Of a stretch of 64,000 nt of DNA, positions 22,557-34,299 are shown piece by piece; positions within the stretch are counted from its first letter, which is position 1; each line of letters opens with the position of its first letter. The stretch covers positions 55,611,906 through 55,675,905 of the forward strand of contig CM035422.1 in the NCBI GenBank assembly GCA_020310875.1. Reading direction: 5' to 3'. Both the position numbers and the translations under genes were made by a program. Under the pieces are notes generated by a model. That model saw nothing but the letters and a program-made list of their open reading frames with translations. It was not told the DNA's origin and made no database searches. This DNA is from Ceratopteris richardii (Eukaryota > Streptophyta > Polypodiopsida > Polypodiales > Pteridaceae).

Positions 22557-23374
22557 ACTGGCTTAACGCATGAATTTTTAGGGTGAATTAATTGAGTACT
22601 TTTGGGCTTAATTTTGGACACATTGGGATGATATTAGAGCCTTAGAAGTGGGCAACATACCCAAAAACTAGGGAGAAATTTCCTGAACCTTGAGAACCTG
22701 TTTTGACCCCTAAGTACCTGAATGGTCATAACTTCACCATACGAACTCCGATTGATGAGATTTTGGTCTCATTGGAAAGCTTGTTGAGAATCCTACGTGG
22801 ACTAGTTGGTCATAAGCTTTTGGGGGTATAGTGAGTTAGTCCAAGGGGGGCCTGCAATTGTTGATGTGTCTCTTTCAATCCATTGTGGTAAAGGAGCTAT
22901 ATGAACTTGTGAACTTTTACAGGAACATTGCGTGCACTCAAGGCATTCCAAGGCAAGCTAGCAAGGGTGAGTACCAAGCTTGGGAGAAGGCTTCCTGGGC
23001 TGGTGTAGCAGTCTGAGCAACCATAGGATTGAGGTTGGAAGTTTTCTCAACCCTCCTTCGTCAATTCCTAGCTTAGGCTAAGTACGACTTAGGTGTGGTA
23101 ATTAAATAGGGTAACGTTAGGCACGAATCAAGTCCAAGAGAACTAATCACCTAAGTGCAAGCATTAAGTAGGTCTTAAGTGCGAAAACCCTAAGGAACAA
23201 AAGTAAACTTGAATCGAGCAAATATCAAGTGCAAAATTCGCTTAAATACTCCTGACGACGTGATTTCTAACAAGAGCTTAACATAATATTCCACTAAAAA
23301 GAACAAAGTGATTGGAACAAATTAACCTGCAATGAGAGTGTACTTGGGACCAAGGGGGTAGAGAAACTAGGCAT
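22557..23374 (+). other. Leader of element 4 between minisatellite and gag
   Basis: About 820 bp with no long frame. It matches the leader of element 1 in short conserved blocks, for example CTCCTGACGACGTGATTTCT at 23250-23269. It is presumably untranslated. Confidence 0.6.
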
Positions 23375-25700
23375 ATGAACCTTAGGTCAGGCAGACACTT
23401 AGGCCGAGACCGACAAAGCCTCAAATCTTCTGAAGCTAGTGTCAATCACACTGCTATGTCTTGGGCCCAACAGTTGAGTGATTACCCATACACTCCTCGA
23501 TCAGAAACAAGTGATTCTGAGATGTCCTATAGCATGGAGAGACCAGTAGGTAGTTCAGGGGTTGCGTACCTAGAAAAGCCAGAAGGACCTTACAAGACTC
23601 AATTGGAATACATTAGGACTAATCGTCTAGGTGCTCGCATCTACGAAGACGGCCTGAGAAGATCTACGGTCCAGATTAAGAACCCCGATCAACCCCATGG
23701 ACTAGAACACCCGGTAGTCAAGTTCGAGAATGGAGCATACCTAGATAAAGAAGGGACTATTTATGTAGTCACCACCCTTCCAGATAGAATAGATGAGTTT
23801 GGGAATGTGATCGCAGAGACCACATGGGTGATATAGAGCAAGGGAACTTAGAGAGAGAGCCGAGGACTCCCCGTGGTAAATCAATCTTGACCAGAATCAT
23901 GACTCTAGAGTGGATTCCCCAGGATAATAAAACCATAGATTTGCTTTTAAACCGAGAAACCGATGAGGCTTTTTGGAGATATAAGCATGCCCAGCCTCAA
24001 GAAGTAGGAGCCCTCACAATTTATGAGTTTAAAGACCCTGATAGCCCAGGCAAAGTGACCTACCTAGACAATACATCAGAGAGGATCTTCGTGGTCTCTG
24101 ACCATGGGAGACATGCCTACACTTGGAAAGGTGAATTTGTTTTTCCCCAACCTCGGTCCAATGTGTCCTACAGTCACCAAGGAGCTGGGACCTCCCAGGC
24201 TCATGGAGCTCCAAGGGATAGAAGTAGAGACAGACCTGAGGTAAGCTTTGCCAACCCCCTGGGAAGAGAAAGGTTGAGAACAGAAACGGATAGAGAAGAA
24301 ATCGAGAGACCTAGAGCTCCAAGGAACCAAAGAAATGCTGATGATTTCCCTTTGCCAAGGCCGAGAGAACACACTAGGACCCTGAGGCCAACCCAGTTGG
24401 TGAAGTCCATGAAGAACTATTTCGATGGCACAGGAGACCCATACGATCATGTAGCTGAATTTAGACAAGTCTTGAGAGCTGAACAAGTGGAGGATCTATT
24501 CATGCAATACAATGCTTTTGGTCTAACCCTTAGGAACACTGCCCTTACATGGTTTCAACCCCTGAATGAGAGGCAGTTTAGGAGCATAGACCAACTTTTA
24601 GAGGCTTTCATCACTGAATTCTCTAAGAGTGGCATATGGCATAATACCTCCTCCCTGATTCATAGCTTTAAGCAAACCCCCCAAGAGATGGTCCGACTTG
24701 CAGGAAGAAGGTTTAGGCAATACCTAGAGAGGTGCCCAATGCCTGAGTTACCCACACCAGCCAAGCAAGTGGCTTTGTTCTTAGATGGATTGTTGAGCAC
24801 CAAGCTCAGGTCATATGTATATCTGAAGGACCCCAGAACTATAGAAGAATGCATGCGCATGTGCGTAGACATTAAGGATAATCTAGGCGAGGAGTTGGAG
24901 CTATCAAAAATCTACAAGGATTCAGATAGCTCTAGTAGCCTTATGTCGGGTCAATCCACATCCATTGAAGAACTTGCAGAAAAGTTAGCTCAAAAACTAG
25001 GAGTCTCTAGCAAGCAAATCCCAAGATTTGCCCCAGTTAAGCGGTGCTATACTTGTGGAGGTGACCATATGGCAAGTGTATGTCCCATTATGGCTCAACC
25101 CCAAGTGAATCCTAGTAGCCAGTACTTCACAATAGAGCGAAGGTACACCAACCACACTGCACAAGACTGCCCTTATAACAAACAAACTGTCAGGCAAAAT
25201 TACCCTTAGCCATATCCACAACAGGGTAGATACCAGAATCAGTACCCACCACAGCAATACGGTAGACCACAACAACCCTATCAAAACCAACAAAGGCCTC
25301 AACCCGTGTTAGTGCAACAACCCCCTGCTCCAACCAATGTGATTCCAGTAAAGTACACAGCTGCAGAAGAGAATCTGAATAGAGCCATAGTCCCAGTCAC
25401 ACCGTTGCTATCAGACAGTGATCCAAGTGACCATAGTTTTGACTCCACACATATTGATAGCCCACAGGCTTACTACATGCAGTCACCCGAGCATAACAAG
25501 TCATACTATTATGAGGATAATGGGGAGCCTGAGTATGCTAATGTCATGTACACAAACCCCAACTCTAGAACTCAACCTAGGCAGGTACGACCGCCATTTC
25601 TTAGAGGACCTTGCTTCAGATGTCAGGGAGATCACCTCATATGTGATTGTCCACTGCCTGCCCCTACACAACCCCAACCAGTGACAATTTAGGGCTTTTG
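23375..25700 (+). pseudogene. gag region of element 4
   Basis: The start gives MNLRSGRHLGRDRQSLKSSE. An N-terminal extension of about 300 residues (EGPYKTQLEYIRTNRLGARI, KVTYLDNTSERIFVVSDHGR) has no family I recognise. The gag core follows (YFDGTGDPYDHVAEFRQVLR, LTWFQPLNERQFRS, ITEFSKSGIWHNTSSL, ALFLDGLLSTKLRSYVYL). A Gln/Pro/Tyr-rich tail holds knuckles CYTCGGDHMASVC (about 25040), CFRCQGDHLICDC (about 25610) and CQDCGKEHLLRDC (about 25695), all of CX2CX3HX4C spacing. Gag would form the particle and the knuckles would bind RNA. A few interruptions are present. Confidence 0.9.
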
Positions 25701-28410
25701 TCAAGATTGCGGGAAAGAGCATCTCTTACGAGATTGCCCAAAGAACCCCAATAACCTACCAAAAATCACTCCTATCGACGTCATTGGGTTAATGGTAGAC
25801 TTTACGTGAAGTATAACTTCCACAAACCCTGTGCATGTGGTCACTAGAGCTCAAGCCTTGCAGCAAACCCAAGGAGTAGGACAGGAAAAGAGTTCTGAGG
25901 TTAGTGAGACAGAGAGTATAACCAAGAAGAGGACAAGAGCATGGAGAGATAGCCGGGATAGAATGAAAAGACAATGGTCACAGAAAATGAGCGAACTAGA
26001 AGAAAGCTTGAGAGAAACAAAAGTGAAGATAAGTGAACTCGCATCTCAAAACCACTCTCACACTACCCCATCACCACCCTTTCCATCTCCCTCCAACCCA
26101 TCACCTTCCATCCCCCAACTTTCTAATCCACCATACATAGCCCACCCACCACCCAAAGTAGGATCAGTCCTAGCCGATCCTACTCCTGAGGATCTAGACA
26201 TGATGCTTAAAGCATATCAGGCCAGAATCCAAGAAGGGCCAAACGTGACAGATCATGACAAATGTTACCCTAGAGCCAATCTAGAGTTAGAGCGAACAAA
26301 GCTTTGTGCTAAGATGGTAGAATTGGCGCAAGCCATGTTTGATGCCAGTCGCTTGTTCAATGGCTCTAGCTCCACTAGAACACCATTGCATTTTGATGGT
26401 CTATTAGATAGACTAGAAAGGTTACTGGCAAAGTCTGGGAACGGAGCCACCTGCCAGGCTGAGGAGAGTGCAAGAGATAGAATAAGAATTCCTCCCTAGG
26501 AAGCTTATGTGCCTAACTCCACTGAACCAAACACCTCTTCTTCTATGAATAGGTATTCACCAGAGTTCCTGAGAGAGATTCAAGAAGAGAAATGGGCAAA
26601 GGAAAGTGAAGTCCCTCCTCCCATTGAACTTGTGGATGACGCACATGATCAATTCCCACAAGACATCCCTTCTATTTATGAAGAGCAGGAGAGCGCCCAA
26701 TCTCAAGAGAGATTAGACTTCGAGTCTAATTCCTTACAGGAACTACCCCATTTCACAGGCCCATGGGAAACCAAGTCAACTTGCATGAGAGCACCCACGG
26801 TCATGATAAGAAACGAAGATTCGATCATACCTAGGAATACTGAGGTAGTAAAGAACACTAAAGTGCAGTGCAACCTCACTTTAGAAGAGCTACTCAAAGT
26901 TAAGCCACAAGTGTGGAAACACGTAGCCAAACAAGTGCCAGACATAGCGAAATCGCGTTCCCAGGTAGGATCACATAGAACAGTGCCAGAAATACCATTG
27001 GATAAGATAGGAGATATGAGTGAAGGAGAAGAAGGAAATACATATCTCCCAGTTACCCATCAGGAATACACAACCAAAGCAATTTTGGACTCAGGTGCAG
27101 GAGTTGCAATTGCTACCACTTCCCTATGGAAGCGTTGGGGCAAGCGAGCACTCAAGCCGACGAGAATGAAACTGCAGATGGCCGATGGTCATATTGAGAG
27201 GCCCTTAGGATTGCTAGAAGGAATAACTCTCACTACATGTGGTGTTGAGTTCGAGTATACTTTTGCTATATGCGACTTTAGCAAAAACCAAGCCTACGAG
27301 ATGATTTTGGGAAGGCCATTTATGTGGCAATTGCAAGTGGTACAGGACTGGGGAACCAATTCTTTGTACTTGCAACACTTAGGTGTTACAACCAAAGTCA
27401 ATCTCAAGGATTACTCTCATAGAGATGTCCCTCCCATCCAATGGAATCCCATCCATAGAGCCAAGGATGACACGAAGTCAGTGCATTCCATAGGATCAGG
27501 ATCCTCATGGATGCATGAAGACACTCACTTATGGATGTGTAAAGTAGCAGTAGAAGAAGAGAAGAGAGAGAAAGCCAGAGATCTAGGTGTGAAGGAAATC
27601 CATAGATCAATTCAAGACCCAGCCTATGCACCTGTAGTATTTCTTGATGAAGAGTTTGAACCTCACGGCTGGGCGGAAATTTTAGCAACCATGGATGTAG
27701 CCATCAGTGAAGAACAATGGACACCCCACTGTGATGAGGATGGCTATGACATTTCAGTCTTCTCAATAGAGCCAATCATGGGAGATGCGGTTTTAGAAGA
27801 ATGCGAACCTAGCCCTGATGCACTTGAGGATGCAAGTGACTCCGATCTAGAGTCAATCATTATGGACCCACCTTTTGCATCAGATGAAAAATACTTCTAT
27901 GAGGTAGAAGTTCACCCTCAGAGACATGAAGAGATCATTAAGGATATGAGATTAACCACACAAGTGACCACTAAAAGTGAAGGAAAGAAAAGAAAGAAGA
28001 AGGGAGTCACTCCGGAGGAAGAAGAATCCTTGTTTGAGGTCCCCGAGAACTTCAAAAGATATGAGATAGATGATAGGAGAGTCATGGTAAGAATGCCTAA
28101 ACATGAGGCACAATCAGGAGAGGCCTATGATAGCAAGGAAACTACTAAGAAAATAGTGGTAGCCATAGAAGAGGGAGAAGAAAGATGCACCTACATAGGG
28201 CATGACCTGACAGAAGAAGAAGAGCAAGAGTTGATAGCTTTGCTAAGAGAGTACAGAGATGTATTCGCTTGGAGCTACAAGGACCTGAAAGGTGTGGACC
28301 CTGACATATGCTCACATACGATCCCCATGACCTCAGAGGCCAGGCCCTCTAAACAAAAGCCATACACATACAATGACAACTATGCTGCCAAGATCAAAGA
28401 AGAGATTGGC
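25701..28410 (+). pseudogene. Linker, protease and RT start of element 4
   Basis: A basic/helical segment (MKRQWSQKMSELEESLRETK, 25970) leads to PTPEDLDMMLKAYQARIQEG and then the retropepsin: AILDSGAGVAIATTSLW (27090), ADGHIERPLGLL, CGVEFEYTFAICDF and MILGRPFM (27300). An acidic linker of some 300 residues follows (MHEDTHLWMCKVAVEEEKRE, HGWAEILATMDVAISEEQ), then CTYIGHDLTEEEEQELIALL, the phrase before RT, and the first RT residues. The frame from 26509 to 28410 is open for over 600 codons, the longest in the window, and stops where the inverted block begins. Confidence 0.88.
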
Positions 28411-29299
28411 TTCACGTATCAATAAATCCTTCCATTGCATTGATTTTATGCCATCATATGGTGCTTGTCAGTAATCAACAAAAAAAACTTAGCTCATATG
28501 CTACGAGTCTAGCATTAAAATTGCTAGACATCTTCAAAAATGTTTCTAAATCCACTTCAAAAAATCTCATAAAAAATGCTTCTTCAAACGTCTGCATATA
28601 TGGACTCGGCAAAAACATTAAACTAGAATATATTTCCATTAATGTTAGGTGGCGTGGTGTTATAGATAGATAAAAAATCAAGGCATCTGTTCCTTGATTA
28701 ATGCCGATGAAATTCAAAAAGGTATACTCTACATGTTTGAAAACCTTTAGAACTATGAGAATCATGCTTAACACTTTATTCATCATTTTTACTTCTAGAT
28801 TCGGAACCGATGCATATCTGGATAACCAAAACTCGATTGCTCTCACCATATAATCTTTGGTTGGTAATGAGTTGTGTGGTGGGCTTGGCAACAAGGGGTA
28901 ATTTAGCCATTGTTTATTGAGTGTAATGTTGTTCATCCCAAAATTGTATCCATGGTCTTCATCTTGGCACTAGGAAAAAAGATGGATTTACTTGGAGTAA
29001 ATACAGTGCATCATGCCAGTGCACACGCAATGTAGGGTTCTTCTCCAAGAATTTATGCCTCCATACCGGATTGCCTCTTTCAAATTCCTCTTGTGTATAT
29101 GAAAATGTGTCTGCCTTGAATTTTAATTGTTGGTTTGGTTCTTTTTGCGTAGTTCTTTTGATATAGTTACTAGTGTCTTCTTTGAATAACCCATATGGTA
29201 CATTGAATGACTTTATAATTTGATCTAAATTTTTGCTTTTGATTTTTCCTTCCTTCATTATCTTCACTACTGTATCTTTGAATTATGTGGGAAGTTGGG
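28411..29299 (-). pseudogene. Extra ORF of element 3, C-terminal domain
   Basis: TFSYTQEEFERGNPVWRHKF, WHDALYLLQVNPSFFLVPR (29100-28960), then WLNYPLLPSPPHNSLPTKDY, FWLSRYASVPNLEVK, FLNFIGINQGTDALIFYLS and YMQTFEEAFFMRFFEVD (28936-28475). The same order is found in element 2 at 15500-16110. Ends at the inversion breakpoint. Confidence 0.75.
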
Positions 29300-31795
29300 A
29301 CACCATTAGGGTCCACTCCCTTTGGCTTACTTCTACAATGTTTAATATAGATTGATCATCATGTTGTACCCCCTCTTCGATATGTAATGGTGAGTTATTG
29401 ATGGGGGAGAAAGAGGATGTGCCTCAGTCTCCATAGTAGCCGCTTGAGAGCTTGGAACTACTGGTGTCCCCATCTTGCCTTACTTTTCCAACTGAGCCTA
29501 TAAACTTTGGATGAGTGCATCTTGATCCTTTAATTGGTCTCTTGCTGTGGCTAACTCTTTGTCACTTTTCATTTTACTTTCATCGAGTATAGCCATTTGA
29601 TTGGCATCTTCGCGGCAGTGTTTTATGTACCTTTATTTTTCTTCCTTCCACGTATTCCTTAACTCATTTGTATCATGCATATATTTCAATTCCCATTGAG
29701 CTCGTAATTCTTGCTCCTGCTTGAGCTGTTTAGCATACTTTTCAAGTTGTGCCTCAAGCTCGACTGTATCTCTCTGTGTAGCCTATGATACCTCTATTGG
29801 TTGATTGAGTAGGATCAAAGTCATTAATTCTTTGTTTCTGTTTTTGAGCATGTCTGCTTCATCCATGTATATCTTGATTTGTGTTTCTAAAATTTTTGTC
29901 TGATTCATCAATCATGTCTTTTCTGTTTTGCTTGCTTCATATAATTGTGTGACTTCCAGTAGTTGTTCTTCTAAGCTAGCATTTGTTTCTTTGAGATTAG
30001 TGGTTTCCTCCATCATGTCTTTATTTCTGCTTCTTCTTTGCTAGTGCATGTTGAGTCTGCATCACTTGTGTGGATAGTTGTTCACTTAACCTTTTGAAGT
30101 GATCTTTTTCAACATACACTTGTTCGTATTCTTTATCCAACTCAACAAGATGTTGTTGTGTGTCCATGTCCATTTGAATTATATGCTTTACTATTGGCTT
30201 CAACTGGGCCACGCCCACATTTAACCATGTTTGTGGTATTGTCAATTCTTCTTCTATTGCTACATCTTTCCCATTTTTGATGTGCATCATCTCATTAAAT
30301 GGTTATCGAATGTGAAGGTGAACATTTTGTTCGTCGTCTTTCATTGTGTCCTTCTTTAACATGCTTCCTTTACAAGTCACATCTAATGTCGAAGGCTCTA
30401 CCACCACTCTAATGGCACAGTTGGTTCTCAAGAGGTTCTTTCTCCTATATTTCTTCCTTAGGATGCTTCATTGTTCTTTGATCTTCAATATTAACTTTCG
30501 TGAATGGCAACTTCGTTGCTTCATTCATTTGAATAGTATGCACATTGTCTTTTGGCTGACTATTCACTTGTTCTTGTTTGAGTCTGATGGATCTTTCTTC
30601 ATCTTGTCCTCTGCTAGCCACCTCCTCTTGGTCGACCAATTGATCAAGCTCATCCCATGTACTCTCATCCTTTGTTTCAGTGTGAACCTCCACATCCATA
30701 TCATTCTCATCGTGATCCTCGAATGATGAGCTCGAATTTATTCATCCTAACTCTCTATATCTATGAAGTTTTGTTAATCTTTTCCCTGGTTGATGATGTT
30801 AGACTGCCTTGATTTGATGATAATGATGACCCTAAACAGATAGGTTGACTTGGCCTTCGGTGTATTTGTGGGTTTGGAGAAGGTCTTCCTTTAAATCATC
30901 CTTGGTGATCGGTGTCACCTTTTCCAATGGAGTTTTAGGCAGCACATGCATCCTCTTCAAAGTTGGAGTTTCTTCCCCTTTCATTTCTTCTCGCAATTGT
31001 TCTACTCCTGGGATTAAAGTTTTTTAGCTTGTCTCTACTTCTTCTAGAATGATCACAGATGTTTAGTGCATGATATATGAGTACCATCGATGCCACACTT
31101 CCACTAAGGATTTTTTTGTTGCCCCATTATTTTTTGGCTTTGAATAAGCATTCCTGAACATATGGTGTTAGATTTACTTGGTTGCCCACTTGCTTGATTG
31201 CATGAGATAAGAGCTAAATGATTTTTTGCAGTGTTGTGTATTGATGCATATTCGGAAAATAAAAATGTTGGTGCACCAGCCAAACCACTTCCTCGATGTT
31301 GATTCTATTGGTATCAAGAAATTTCCTCTTCTTCCCTTCATGGCACTCTTATTTAAGATCTATGATGCCATCTTAGTCCATCCAAATGCTTCTTTAATCA
31401 GTTCATGTGTGAACTTAGTTGTCATCCATTCACCTTGTGAATCCAACATCGTGGCTTCAGGCAACTGGCGTGTCCAATGCAGGATGTAAAGTGTTCACCC
31501 GAGTACATCTCTCAAACTCAAACTTGTATATTGACTTGGCAAAATAAGTTGCAATTCCTACCTTCTTTAGTACATCAAGGGTTGATGGCATGCCGTGCAA
31601 TACTCGAAAATCCTGAGACATTACTAGAAAATGATGGTCCCTTTCCATAATTCTTATATTGATTAAGAACAAATGATCACCTGCCAGTTGTTCCTCATAG
31701 AACCAATGTCCCTTCGCCTTAATGATACTTTTCAATGGAAATTCCAAGATTTCCTCTTGTACCATTGCTTCAGAATCTTCATAAGCCATCTGCAT
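29300..31795 (-). pseudogene. Extra ORF of element 3, N-terminal domain, linker and coiled coil
   Basis: MQMAYEDSEAMVQEEILEFP opens the piece at 31795, with GHWFYEEQLAGDHLFLINIR, FLVMSQDFRVLHGMPSTLDV and YKFEFERCTRV. It is followed by an acidic/Gln-rich linker (30699-30445) and helical heptad-like sequence (HLVELDKEYEQVYVEKDHFK, 30290-30021). Function unknown. Broken. Confidence 0.7.
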
Positions 31796-32389
31796 TGTAA
31801 TATAGAATGGTTAGCACCTAGAGTAAATTTGTGCTTCTCTCCTCTTGCTCATGACTCGTGTGTAGCACATTCCCAATCCCTCTCATAGGTGTGAGTAAGG
31901 CATGATAACTAGGGAATTTCTTCCTCATTTTTATTTACAATTTTTTCAAATTTCCCTTAAAGAAAACATGAATATTAATTGTACCCGAAGCAATTATTGC
32001 AGTACATCAATATTTGTATTTGGACTATTATGGTACAAGCTACGTCTTATTCCTAGATAGGAAATGTGCACCACTATGCTGGTTGACAAAGCTATGTGTC
32101 GAATGCATGGCCTTGTAATGTGGCCCTATTATGCATACTTTGGATGTGGTTATTCTCAGCATGAGTGTACAACATGTTCTTCTTGTTGTTCTGACACACT
32201 CCTTGTCGCTCCATTGGTTTCCACTTAATCATCATAATTTGATGCCTTTGTGTCTCGTCTCATTGTACTGACTTCTACGGGTTCTTGGGTGTAATCCTCC
32301 ATAGGTGCATGCCCGTGTGTTGGGGTTTCTTTTCCATTATTTGTATCGATGGTTGTTCCTTTGTATGATGTATTGATGTTTTCGACAAT

Positions 32390-32790
32390 CCTACATGTTG
32401 CTTTGGTTAGGGTCTTTATTTCCCTCTTTGCTTGGTCCTTGAAATTTTTTGGAATCCAGACTTGTTGTAGTGATCATTGAGCCTCCATCACTCTCATAGG
32501 AACCCATACTTGTAAGATCCTAGACCCGTTTTGTTGCACTTTGTGACCTTTGTGATCATCTTGCCTCGTCGGTTTTTTATTTGTTCTCAAATTCCTTTCA
32601 CATTTGTATTGTTTTAGTTTATACTTACAAATCCATACTTGCCTTATGCTTGGACATTGTTGTGTCTCCATTGTTGGTAAGGTCGTAGATGGCTTGATCT
32701 TCTTACCAATTTCTTTAGGTGGACTGGCCTCACTCAATCTCTTAGGCTCATGCTCTTGGGAAAAATTAGGAGGTTGATCATGCAATTTCG
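32390..32790 (-). other. Spacer of element 3 with repeated Trp motifs
   Basis: RQVWICKYKL (about 32640), LQVWVPMRVMEAQ (about 32500) and QQVWIPKNFKDQ (about 32460) recur with 35-50 residues between them, in basic low-complexity sequence. The left-hand 31900-32390 stretch shows no frame; part of it is shared with element 2 (10785-10960). Confidence 0.65.
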
Positions 32791-32989
32791 GACAAGATGC
32801 AGGTGAATCAAAAGTAGAACATCATCGTACAAGGGTTTTGCTAGATTTTCATTCACTAGGTCACCTAGACTTGTTGTCCTAGGGTTTGCTATTCGTGCTA
32901 TTTTTAAGGGTTTCTCATCTAGAAGACTAAATACTTCTCTATGTTCTATTTTAGCCAATATGTATCCTTGGGCAAGGTGGATGCTAACT

Positions 32990-33265
32990 TCAAAATCAAA
33001 TCCAACCATGTCCAAGAACCAACTCCTCCAGAAGGCCTATGTCATCGTAAACTAGGAGTCTTTGTTGCATAGTAGTGTTTCCAAGGTGTAAGGACATATA
33101 GATCTCTCTTAAACACTCCACAATGTTGCCTCCAATTCCTATCATATATGCCTTTGTATTAGTCAGTTATGCCTGTAGCTTTTTTTCTAGCGAGACTCAT
33201 ATAAAACTTAACGTAGCTTGTATGTCAATCGATGAATTCACCAATTGTTAATCATCTTTACTCAT
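32990..33265 (-). pseudogene. Second retropepsin-like domain of element 3
   Basis: Minus-strand words KAYMIGIGGNIVECLREIYM, LHLGNTTMQQRLLVY and ELVLGHGWI line up with the flap and C-terminal half of the domain in elements 2, 4 and 5. Weathered, recognised mainly by alignment to those copies and by position after the integrase tail. Confidence 0.6.
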
Positions 33266-33695
33266 TCCTAAGTTTAAATAGGGTTTTCTTGTGAAGTTCC
33301 GTAGAATGTTTGTGCCTTTAGTTTGGTAGTTTGCCATGGGAATGGGTTCTTCTCCCTGTATATATCTTTTATCCCATTGTCGTATCCATTCCTTTCATTT
33401 TCGTATACATTCTAACGCTTCCACTCTGGCTTCTTCTCTTATCCTCTCCCCTTCTCTTTTTCTATTTTGTGCTCTTAAGAGTCTTGCTAACATCTTTTCG
33501 GTTAATGGTTCCATATAACTCTTGAATCACCACATATGTAGTTAGGTAATATGTCTCCATCAAGGGTAGCTAAGTTGATCGCTTCACTAGTAGAAATTCG
33601 GTTTATCAATAATGGTCCATATCCATGTTTTTGCAGTTTCTTTGCATGTTGTTTTAGTGTGTACACCAACACTAGGTCGTCTTCCTTCAGTCCCT

Positions 33696-33700
33696 TATTG
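33696..33700 (-). repeat. Target-site duplication of element 4, second copy
   Basis: CTTAT on plus, ATAAG on minus, directly after the 3' LTR and in frame with element 3's integrase tail (Asp-Lys, then Gly-Leu-Lys). It matches 21011-21015. Confidence 0.8.
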
Positions 33701-34282
33701 TAGCTCAGTGATGAGTAGCACCTCCTTTAATGTCACTCTGGGAAGACATGAGGATGGTATGAAGACCTCGAGCAAGTGAAGGCACAAATGTGTGAGTGAG
33801 AAGCACACAAACATGCACACACATACACACACACACGCACACACACGGCAAGAACAAAGAGAGTAAGACAATAGAATCACTTCTATGATAACCAAGTTCT
33901 CATACAAGCTCAAAACTACAAGAAGCTAGCCCCTAAAAATGAGCTCTCTAGCTCTATTTATAGTTTTTTACTAGCTTTGGCCCTGTCCAGACCTAGTGTC
34001 CGGCCTAGTTTAAAATTAGGTTCCAGGGCTTATTTGAGGGCTCAAACGAGGTCTAAAAAATATGAAATTTGGTAGGCACTTACTTCTAAGGCTCCTCAAG
34101 CTCGAGCACTCCTCGGCTTGCACAAAATGGAGCTACAAAAAGGTGAAATGTTATTTACAATGGTTTTTAGTGATGAGAATCACTTTTAAAATGATGTAGG
34201 GATTGGAAAAATTTTAATGGGTTGCCTCGATGCTAGATCTGCATGTATGCCCATACCTGCTTCTTCCCGTATGATGCCAACA
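33701..34282 (-). repeat. 3' LTR of element 4
   Basis: TGTTGGCATCATACGG ... GAGCTACA, 582 bp. See the 5' LTR for the comparison. It carries the same TATAAATAG block (33954-33962). Confidence 0.9.
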
Positions 34283-34299
34283 CTCTCCCCCCCCTAGAG
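34283..34299 (-). other. Polypurine tract of element 4
   Basis: The minus strand reads CTCTAGGGGGGGGAGAG and abuts the 3' LTR start TGTTGGCATC. This confirms that the LTR at 33701-34282 is the 3' one. Confidence 0.85.

Larger units (their letters stand above)
21016..28410 (+). mobile_element. Element 4, left part: Ty3/gypsy 5' LTR, leader, gag, protease, start of RT
   Basis: The plus strand has the 5' LTR (21016-21597), primer site (21606-21623), leader with an 18-bp minisatellite, gag (23375 onward), protease (about 27080-27390) and the first residues of RT, ending abruptly at KIKEEIG (28410), where sequence of element 3 on the other strand begins. This is the best preserved gypsy copy in the window, with only a handful of interruptions over 5 kb. 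Its 3' half is at 41080-33701 on the minus strand. LTR divergence is about 28 differences over 582 bp by eye, near 5%. Confidence 0.9.
28411..33700 (-). mobile_element. Element 3, right part: integrase tail, second protease, spacer and extra ORF
   Basis: Running leftward from 33700: integrase tail starting GLKEDDLVLVYTLKQHAKKL (about 33695-33330), second retropepsin-like domain (about 33260-33000), spacer with VW[VI]PK-type words (32790-32390), a degenerate non-coding stretch, extra ORF N-domain (31795-31400), linker and coiled coil (31400-29300), C-terminal domain (29267-28411). The layout and wording match element 2. Well over ten interruptions. Confidence 0.82.

Noticed and set aside
21968-22621. 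Long reading frames on both strands over the 18-bp repeat (Tyr-Arg-Asp-Thr and Gly-Ser-Val-Ala-Ile type repeats)
   Set aside because: The unit is a multiple of three, so any stop-free unit gives a long frame. Position in the element leader and absence from element 1 speak against a protein.
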